Positions 1-10,910 of a DNA stretch of 10,910 bases are shown here, piece by piece. The number at the start of each line of letters is the position of its first letter. Positions within the stretch are counted from its first letter, which is position 1. The stretch is from Saccoglossus kowalevskii (taxonomy: Eukaryota; Hemichordata; Enteropneusta; Harrimaniidae): positions 19,023-29,932 of the forward strand of contig NW_003112977.1 of NCBI RefSeq assembly GCF_000003605.2, read 5' to 3'. The position numbers and the translations under genes were made by a program. The notes under the pieces were generated by a model. The model searched no databases. It was given only the letters and a program-made list of their open reading frames with translations, and was not told where the DNA came from.

Positions 1-224
1 GACATTTCGAGGATCTTGTTGTTATAAAATGAAATTTGCTGTTATTGAACGTTATAACATTTGTATTCATATGTATTTTTCAGTTTTAATGCAGCTTCAG
101 ACTGTGATTACAATGTTCACGCATGCGCGTGGTCTCACGCTACTGATAGTTCGCCGCTGTGTTGTGAGTGCGACCTGCATTGTTGCTATTTTTTCTCCAG
201 TATCCTCGGGCGGACATCCGGGCA

Positions 225-256
225 TTTTCACCGCATGGCAACCATCACGGTGAAAA
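225..256. repeat. Perfect 9-bp inverted repeat
   Basis: TTTTCACCG (225-233) and CGGTGAAAA (248-256) are exact reverse complements around a 14-nt loop. The loop contains CATGGCAACC, a half X-box. It could be a hairpin or a remnant of a small element. Function is unknown. Confidence 0.45.
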
Positions 257-470
257 CAAAGGCCGAAAACTTTCAGAAAATGGTACTTTGGAATGGTTGT
301 TGAGACTTCCATGAACAGTGTAACAAGATTACCCCTGAATGTGTAACGCATATAAATTTGATTGTTCAGGATTACTTCAAATTTGAGTTTCTGTTGTTTT
401 CTCGAATTTTCACCTACTCTTCGCTCGGCGTTCCGCGTTCCTCAGCAGCTCGCACAGAGCCCGTAGAAAT

Positions 471-531
471 ACGTGGTGCAGTGGTGCGCGTCTTAGCAAC
501 GTGGAACGTCTTGTGAGTAGCTCCGCCCCCG
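471..531 (+). repeat. Possible tRNA-derived SINE head (degenerate)
   Basis: CGTGGTGCAGTGGTGCGCGTC resembles a tRNA A-box region (TRGYnnAGTGG) as seen at the 5' end of tRNA-SINEs. About 40 nt later, TTGTGAGTAGCTCCGCCCCC looks like a decayed B-box (TTGTGGGTTCGANTCCC). Spacing and local GC enrichment fit. The B-box is too degraded to be functional, and no target-site duplication or tail was identified. Confidence 0.3.
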
Positions 532-877
532 AGGATGTGAAACACTTGTATACATGTAAAGTGCAGATATTGGTGATACATATATGAGAGACAAAAAATA
601 TGTAATTTAGTTAAGTGTAGAAAGCAAGAATCTATAAGTCATTCCTTTCTCTTGCGCCCTCTCGCGACTGAGCTTAACTGTAACTTAAAAATATATGTCA
701 TATACATAAATGTATATGTGTAGGGGCAATATCGTTAAAATCGACAACTGTCTTTGCTCTCTTCCTCGTTAATCGTCTGGAATATTGTAAAATCTTTTAA
801 AAGTATAATTTTTTGAACGATAACAGAGCAAAACGATATCGACACGGGATATCCATTTACGTCATAGAAGCAATTTA

Positions 878-891
878 CCACTAGAGGGCGC
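878..891 (+). promoter_or_regulatory. CTCF-type binding motif
   Basis: CCACTAGAGGGCGC matches the bilaterian CTCF core CCASYAGRKGGC at every defined position. It lies inside intron 3, about 170 bp past the exon 3 donor. A related inverted 9-mer, GCGCCCTCT, occurs at 653-661. The match is seen in sequence; occupancy is inferred, and some invertebrate SINEs carry similar strings. Confidence 0.5.
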
Positions 892-1017
892 GATTTATAG
901 GAAAAGGTATACAAATTGATTGGTATTGGAGTTGGCGTATAAACTAGTGCAAACGGGTATTTAAAAGTTTAAAGAGGACTTAACAATGTGCTCGAAACGG
1001 CTGTTACACATGGTTTA

Positions 1018-5382
<4,365 letters not shown>

Positions 5383-5439
5383 TACCCCGTTAAATAATAC
5401 TGCTGCAAAACCACCTAGAAAACAAAACTCCGTCGTATT

Positions 5440-5485
5440 ATTAGTTCCACTTAAGGTTAAATAATCAAATAAGTATTTATAGAAA
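5440..5485 (-). promoter_or_regulatory. TATA-type core promoter of the CUB-VWD gene
   Basis: On the minus strand CTATAAATA sits at 5482-5474 (TATAAATA 5481-5474), about 90-100 nt upstream of the start codon at 5382. A usual 25-30 nt spacing would place transcription start near 5445-5450 and give a 5' UTR of about 65 nt. The position and strand fit the first coding exon. No mapped transcript is available, so the start site is inferred. Confidence 0.55.
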
Positions 5486-5489
5486 AGTA

Positions 5490-5990
5490 ACAACGATAAT
5501 TTTTGTTTTTTCTAACATTTGTAGCTGTTTTTATTGGGTATGTATACACATGCCACATTTGATTGATGAGTATACATTAATATTGTGACGTAGATTATAA
5601 TTTGCTCATTTCAATAATATAAATATTTATATTTTCATAATCCTTGTAATGTATATATTTAATGTGGTCGACTAGAGTATTAAGTTACTATTAATAGTAT
5701 TATGGGATATAAATATATTCGCAGAATTAAGCTTGATCTCCAAATCATAAGCCACTTAGCATGCAGGAGAATGAAGTTGAAGTTGACCAAATCATGATTA
5801 TTATTGTTATTATTGTTATTATTATTGTTATCTGATTTACGAAATATAACTGAAGTATGTGAAGTTATTCGATGAATACATTTGAGTGTGATTCATAGCA
5901 CATCACTTGAATACACAAGGTCATTGCAAAACATTAGTAGCTGTATTGGTTTGTATGACGGAGATTATCCATAACACATCTAACAATTTT
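5490..5990. other. AT-rich region upstream of the gene
   Basis: No coding potential is recognised. Contains an (ATT/GTT)n low-complexity tract at 5797-5831. Any enhancer sequence cannot be identified by eye. Confidence 0.6.
5797..5831. repeat. ATTATTGTT low-complexity tract
   Basis: A run of ATT and GTT triplets with an approximate 9-nt higher period, about 35 nt long. Confidence 0.8.
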
Positions 5991-6079
5991 TAATATAATA
6001 TAATATAATATAATATAATATAATATAATATAATATAATATAATATAATATAATATAATATAATATAATATAATATAAT
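5991..6079. repeat. Pentanucleotide microsatellite (TAATA)n
   Basis: About 17.8 perfect copies of TAATA over 89 nt, with no interruption. The purity suggests recent expansion and probable length polymorphism. Confidence 0.98.
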
Positions 6080-6608
6080 GATTTTAAAATAATTCAACAT
6101 AATTAACGAACCGAATTCAAAAGTTTGGGCATGCTAAGTTGGATATATACTATTTAATTGGGAGGGCTTCTCAATGTATATGGTAAAAAAGGAAATTTCA
6201 GAATTGAATCCCATTTTTTTCATGGCTCTTGTCGGCGTACCTCAATGACATTAACCCGTACAATGTAAGCAATACGGTGTCATATAATCGACCAAAATCT
6301 CCCTAAAACGCGTTAAATTCTTCTCTAAATATTCGCTAAATATTGCAAATAATACTTCTATTGCCTCTTGTTTAGTAAGCAGTCGTGCACTGGTTCAGGT
6401 ATACATGCTTTATCTAATCCTTTTTTTTATCGGAATGACAATATGTGCAAACAATTTATGTTCATGGCAACAGCTGTTCTGGCAAAGTTATGTAAATATT
6501 TTTCCACTGCTATTTATATGTAATAAGCCAATACTTCATGTGTGTATTAGCTTGCAGTCTGGCGGCATGTGTGGAGATTATTATTCATTTATTTATATTT
6601 TTTGAACT
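6080..6608. other. AT-rich stretch without recognisable gene
   Basis: Only a 66-codon open frame at 6405-6605 on the plus strand, a hydrophobic AT-driven translation without motifs. No feature is supported. Confidence 0.55.
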
Positions 6609-6808
6609 TTAACCTTTTCGCCACCAGACTTTCTTGCCCAAATTTATTCTGCACTTTTTTTCTTATATTCTTTAATATTTCTGGAAATGAGCTCTAATTT
6701 TGGAGCCAATTTTCAGTTTTTACTCAAACAGCTTCTGTGTCTCAGTTTTCTGAAGGAAAATGTAGACTATAAACGGGAATAAACGAGAACTTGTGGTGAA
6801 AAGGTTAA
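6609..6808. mobile_element. piggyBac-like MITE with TTAA target-site duplications
   Basis: TTAA (6609-6612) and TTAA (6805-6808) flank a 192-bp element. Its ends are inverted repeats: CCTTTTCGCCACCAG on the left and, read inward from the right, CCTTTTCACCACAAG, 13 of 15 matching. There is no coding capacity, so movement would need a transposase supplied elsewhere. Precise TTAA duplication and CCYTTT-type termini are characteristic of non-autonomous piggyBac elements. The structure is seen in sequence; the family assignment is inferred. Confidence 0.75.
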
Positions 6809-7837
6809 TTTAAATCCACAAAGACTGTAGTATGCTTCTTTCACTTGCAACCAACTAAAACATGGCGATAACGAAACTTTGCAATAACATTCGCTTTAAA
6901 AATTCGCTTTAGTAAAATTTCTCGTCCAAAAAGGCAGTGATATGCAAAATAGAAAAAAGGTGGAAATAGTATAAGTGCGAGGTATGTTTGCTGACGATAG
7001 CCAACAATTTTTATTTTAAATAAAGTATGACCAAAAGACTAAATCAACATTCTTGAAGTAGAAGTTGGAGCATTTTGGGGAAGGTTACGGAGCATTTAAA
7101 CAATGCAATATTCGAACACAGTGCCAGTCATGCAATGTGGGATGTTGCAGATATGTATAGATATGAATACAGGATGTTGAGACAATTATTTAATCTATAA
7201 CTGTCAAACTGGTATCTGTTTTTTCTATCCTAATCACAGCTATATTTATCTTATCCAAAATGTTCAAGTATTTTTCATTGGATCGCATCTATTATAGCGC
7301 AGATGATTGTTGGTTTCCTCATAGAATATGCAGGTTGATGCTAAATCATATGCCAAGTATCTACCAATACAGTCCCGTATTTGGTTACTTTATCGTCATG
7401 TGTACAGCAAAACAATTTACACAGAAATAGAGTTTGGTAACATATTGATATAATTTATCTAATTCCTTCTTAATCGATCATGGTTTTGCAAAGAAAGAAT
7501 CGTGATGCGCTCGATTTAATAAATCACTTGTCTTTGTCATATATGCTATTGTGTATACCAATTGATGAGACACGTGCGTGAAGTATCGATATTTATTTTT
7601 CATGTTGCATAAATCTCCTCTACCTGAAAACAATGTATGTGATTATTCAGCGTAATGCCAAGATAAACAAACCATCGATTCATGCAAGACAGAAATACAG
7701 GATTTTGATTAATGATTTTACCAACGCACACTAAATATACACCAAAGCCAACATATTTATGTTTACGATAGCAACGGTTCGAGTTTTGATTAGTTGCTGT
7801 AAATGGATTCTCATAAAATTGTTAGAAGGGGTGCAAT
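6809..7837. other. AT-rich intergenic stretch
   Basis: No open frame with recognisable domains, no RNA gene and no clear repeat was found here. Confidence 0.55.
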
Positions 7838-8990
7838 TAGATTTCGGTACAGGTGTGGATATAGTTGGCGTTTATGGTAAGCTTTTTCAGTTATGACTCG
7901 AAAACGTAAGGATGAATACTCATAAAAGTTGGTTGATATGAACTAATTGATTTTGGTAGAGATTCTGATTTGGTTGTCATGGTAACACCATTATTGGAAT
8001 GATTTTTTATTTATAACTAAAACACTTAATACGGACTTATCAATTAGATTTGGGCCAAACAACAACAATTTTATTATTATAATTATTTACAGGGTGTCAT
8101 AGAAGCAATGAACATAACCATTGAACGTTGGCTGAGTTATATTATGGTTGCCAGACAATTCAGAGAATATGTTTTCTTTATTTATAACTCAAAAAACAAT
8201 AACGTGTATATGTCGAGTAGCATCATTTTATAACCATACTACCTTCGTAAACACGATGTAGTTTTCGTGCAATTGTTTACATATAAGCACGTTTTATTTT
8301 GATTTGTTTTGGATTATTAACTGATAATGCATGATATCAAAAATGTCAATTACGTTTATAACACTGTTTATTGATCTGTCACATACTGGTGTTGGTGTCG
8401 TAGGTTAGTTATATTCTACTTTGTATGCGATTGCTAAACGTAGGATTACCCATCATCCCACAGGGAATATTACCTGATGAGGATGTTAATGTCTTGTTTA
8501 GTGAAAGTAAAGACAACTCATATGTGCGAGCAGGTGTAGTTGACACCCCAATGATAATTACACATGTACGAGAGAGTACCAGTTTTTCATAATGTGAAGG
8601 ACGTAATCCAACAACAATTTTGGAAAATAGTTTTTTTTTATAATTCAACAAATTATGTACATATTAGTATAACATATTTAGGGGAGGTTGCCCTTGAAGC
8701 AATAGACAAATTCATTACATTTGGGTTGCCATGAAAACAATTATTTCGTGAATGATTCTTCATTTGTAGCTCAAATACTTGTGGATAAATTCTCAGAATA
8801 TTTTAATATAGGTGGAGATTTAGATACGGTTGCTATGGAACCAACAATTCCGGGTATTATTTTCATTTGTAACAAAATATTACAAAATTATTTCCATAAA
8901 CATTCCAGGAAATGTTGCATTTGATGCAATCAACATTAAATGTTTAGGAATGTAGATCTGATTGTTATGGTAATAGTGATAAAATTCCAA
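7838..8990 (+). repeat. Degenerate tandem array with X-box-like core
   Basis: Diverged units recur with starts resembling GGTGGAGATTTGAT followed by GGTTGCCATGGTAAC. The cores lie at about 7870, 7972, 8146, 8724, 8828 and 8959. After each of the middle cores, 35-39 nt downstream, comes TTTATTTATAACTCAAA or a variant (8011, 8181, 8762, 8864). A third shared block, GGNNATGTTGCNNTTGAAGCAAT, is seen near 8095, 8462, 8692 and 8910. Spacing is irregular (about 100-175 nt and longer gaps), consistent with an old array with insertions and losses. There is no long open frame across units. Confidence 0.6.
7972..7989. promoter_or_regulatory. RFX X-box-like palindrome
   Basis: GGTTGTCATGGTAACACC contains GTTGTCATGGTAAC, close to the RFX X-box GTTGCCATGGCAAC. 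It is the best-preserved core of the surrounding tandem array, so it may reflect repeat ancestry rather than regulatory use. Confidence 0.35.
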
Positions 8991-9564
8991 ATGTTGATTG
9001 AATGTAGACAGAATGAACGTAGAAGTATTAAATTCAGGAGAGCTTCAAAATATGTGGGGAAATGAAGATTTTCTAGTTGTAATATAAGACATGGATTGAA
9101 ATATGATGGAGGTTACCATTGATCAAAACACATAGCACCGTATGTTGTTGTTTTTTTATAATGTAATGCACATGCATCAAATAATTATGTTGTGTAATAT
9201 GAAGTTGGCAAAAAACACATGAAAATGTGTGAACGTTTACTGTTTGTAGTCTTCTATGAACTCTACTATAAGTATGTCAGAGCAGGGTTCTTCATATTAG
9301 GTAGTCGTCTGTCTACTGAAATAGATCCTGCTACTATACTAAGCAATGTCCGCTCAGACAATGTCTGCTCACTGCGTTTAGCTAAACAGATGAACCAAAC
9401 GAAGAAAAACTATCAATGGCCAGTCTGTCATACTTTGCTACAACGAGATGCAGGGTGGTGATGGGAGTGGACAACTGAATACAAATATAGATCATACTGT
9501 CCACGCCGATGAAACAATAACTTATCGAATTGAACATTGAATAGATGAAATTGTACAATGCATT
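8991..9564. other. Intergenic stretch without recognised gene
   Basis: Contains a perfect 12-bp palindrome GTTTAGCTAAAC (9377-9388) and overlapping open frames on both strands (9219-9461 plus, 9382-9663 minus), neither with a recognisable motif. No supported gene. Confidence 0.5.
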
Positions 9565-9800
9565 AAAGGACGCGTCATGCATGCGCGAGATATTTGTTTC
9601 ATGTGAACCAAGATGGCGGGTTTGACTGTTGCGCAGACCAACGAGTACAGACTGATACGTCACTAGGCTTTAAGTATGTAATTTCTTTGGTGATTGCAAG
9701 GTATCGCAGGAGTCAAAACTCGTACTTGTGAATTCCATCAGACGAATACATCGGGTTATCAACACGACTATCGCACATGCGCGGTGTGACGACTATCGCC
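9565..9800 (+). promoter_or_regulatory. CpG-rich, TATA-less promoter-like patch
   Basis: A CpG-dense patch in AT-rich surroundings. It holds CAAGATGGCGGG (9610-9621, a YY1-type element), CGCACATGCGCG (9772-9783, one mismatch from the NRF1 consensus), GCATGCGCGA (9579-9588) and an 11-nt direct repeat ACGACTATCGC (9764-9774, 9789-9799). The ATG inside the YY1-type element opens a 17-codon frame (MAGLTVAQTNEYRLIRH) ending at TAG 9664-9666. No downstream exon was found in the window. Could be a promoter or first exon of a plus-strand gene whose body lies to the right. Confidence 0.35.
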
Positions 9801-10252
9801 GTTCAAGATAAACTTCTTTAATTATTACAAATGCACACTGAATTCCCCTGAAGAAAGTCGCGTGCAAGGTGCTGTATTCGACTAAAATCTTGTCTCTCTA
9901 AATGATATTTTGAAGACATTCGGTTTTCTCTTCATAAATTTCTTTTTACACTTTGTTTATATTACAAAGTTGAATATACTATGCGCCATTGATAATTACA
10001 TCACAGCACACTTGTCTAGAACTCTTTGTTCTAGTTATTCATTATATGTACGACTGAATTGTGCAGTGCAATATCTAGGTGTTGCAAACCCGCCAACCAG
10101 GAACAATTTTGCGGCGGTTATCAATTGAGACAATTTAAGTCTTGCAACCTGTATATATAGAAAAAAATATCTAATGTTGAGGCTTTTAGAACAACGTCAC
10201 TTGTTGCAACTCCAAGGACATAAGGTCTTCGCACACCATTTTACACATACAG
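9801..10252. other. Intergenic stretch without recognised gene
   Basis: A 72-codon open frame (9910-10128, plus) starts with a hydrophobic run but shows no family motif. Nothing else is supported. Confidence 0.5.
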
Positions 10253-10649
10253 TTACTCAAAATTTGAAGTTCGGAATAGACCATTTTCCGTTCACTGCGA
10301 GAATCACGCGTTATGCGTGAAATCGAACGTAAAAACAGGACAAACAAAGGTCATAGCGTCGTAGTGGAGTCAAACATCGCGTAGGATTCGACAAACGCGA
10401 AAATATTTTGGGAGCCATTTCCATGCTTAATAATGTGCTGTATACATTTGATGATAGACAATTTCGATTAAGTGAGGGTATTCGAAAGAAATATTTCTCT
10501 GTCGAAGATCGGGCGGCCGATGTGAGCTACGAAATAAAGAAATTCGAGTTTAAAATCAAATCGTTCGATTTTTGCGGCAGACGTTCGATGCGCGTCTTTC
10601 ATGCATTTCGCGAGATCTCGCAGTTGAACGGAAAATCACCTATAGTGTT
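10253..10649 (+). repeat. Inverted 0.39-kb repeat, copy B
   Basis: Plus-strand partner of the intron-2 copy, starting around TTACTCA (10253) and losing similarity around 10649. The open frame runs from about 10366 to the TGA at 10678, with GFDKRENILGAISMLNNVL and KFEFKIKSFDFCGRRS. A stop (TAG) precedes it in both copies. The hairpin TCACGC-GTTAT-GCGTGA is conserved at 10304-10320. The CGCG palindrome here is TTTCGCGAGA within the longer palindrome GCGAGATCTCGC (10610-10621). The peptide is not recognised. It is treated as a repeat rather than a gene because nonsynonymous differences outnumber synonymous ones. Confidence 0.8.
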
Positions 10650-10910
10650 GGTTGGTGTTATACAGTATATAGAAGAATGAAAGAGAGGTGTACATTAATT
10701 TGATTCTAAAAGGGGACGTTGTCGGTGTTCCGCATTTGTGATTGTCATATCCAGGTGAGTGCTCAATAGCAAAAATGTTACATGCGCACAACATAGTTGA
10801 TCTGAACATTAGTTTCATTAATCAAAATGACACAACGAAGATGATAAAAATATTTTAAATGTGTCACTAAAAATGCCAAAACTGATTAATTGCAATATTG
10901 ATACCTATTG
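10650..10910. other. Right-edge stretch without recognised gene
   Basis: Contains an isolated splice-donor consensus CCAG|GTGAGT (10752-10757, plus), but the frame leading into it is closed by a stop 14 codons upstream and no acceptor pairs with it. Otherwise AT-rich. Confidence 0.5.

Noticed and set aside
97-351. 84-codon minus-strand open frame as a further VWD exon
   Set aside because: Its residues lack the cysteine pattern and motifs of the rest of a VWD domain.
521-530. Sp1-type GC box CTCCGCCCCC
   Set aside because: It coincides with the decayed B-box position of the SINE-like stretch and has no associated gene start.
754-833. TTTGCTCT / AGAGCAAA inverted pair
   Set aside because: Only eight matching bases with poor flanking pairing; likely chance.
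8473-8505. CTGATGA followed by GAAA, a second hammerhead-like pattern
   Set aside because: The bases between the two boxes do not pair to form stem II.
9219-9663. Overlapping open frames on opposite strands (80 and 93 codons)
   Set aside because: No domain signature, splice support or composition shift beyond the promoter-like patch.
10752-10757. Strong splice donor CAG|GTGAGT on the plus strand
   Set aside because: No open exon of useful length leads into it and no acceptor pairs with it in the window.

Overview
The window looks like AT-rich genomic DNA from an animal, most likely an invertebrate. The only confident gene is interrupted by introns and encodes a secreted protein with metazoan extracellular modules: a signal peptide, a CUB domain and the start of a von Willebrand factor type D (VWD) domain. 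There are no bacterial-style operons, ribosome binding sites or rRNA/tRNA genes. Which phylum it comes from cannot be settled from the sequence alone.

The gene lies on the minus strand and occupies the left half. Its layout is a TATA box at 5474-5481, a signal-peptide exon at 5313-5382, a CUB exon at 2793-3122 and the first VWD exon at 1060-1295. The reading phases agree at both junctions (1/1, then 1/1), and exon 3 ends in phase 0 at a GTAAGT donor. The gene therefore continues past the left edge of the window. The visible part is 636 nt, or 212 residues. Intron 3 (left edge to 1059) holds a strong CTCF-type motif, a tRNA-SINE-like stretch and a 9-bp hairpin. Intron 2 carries one copy of a 0.39-kb repeat. 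Intron 1 contains a short GC-richer stretch with coding character on the opposite strand.

The right half (5500-10910) is intergenic and rich in repeats. It holds a TAATA microsatellite at 5991-6079, a 200-bp piggyBac-like MITE with TTAA target-site duplications at 6609-6808, and a degenerate tandem array at about 7838-8990. The array units carry an RFX/X-box-like core (GGTTGYCATGGTAAC). A CpG-rich promoter-like patch lies at about 9565-9800, and a second, inverted copy of the intron-2 repeat at 10253-10649.

The observations most worth following up are the paired inverted repeats enclosing the 5' part of the gene, the MITE, the X-box-bearing array, the CTCF-type site, and the CUB domain that lacks its second cysteine pair. 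I found no convincing new multi-gene system.
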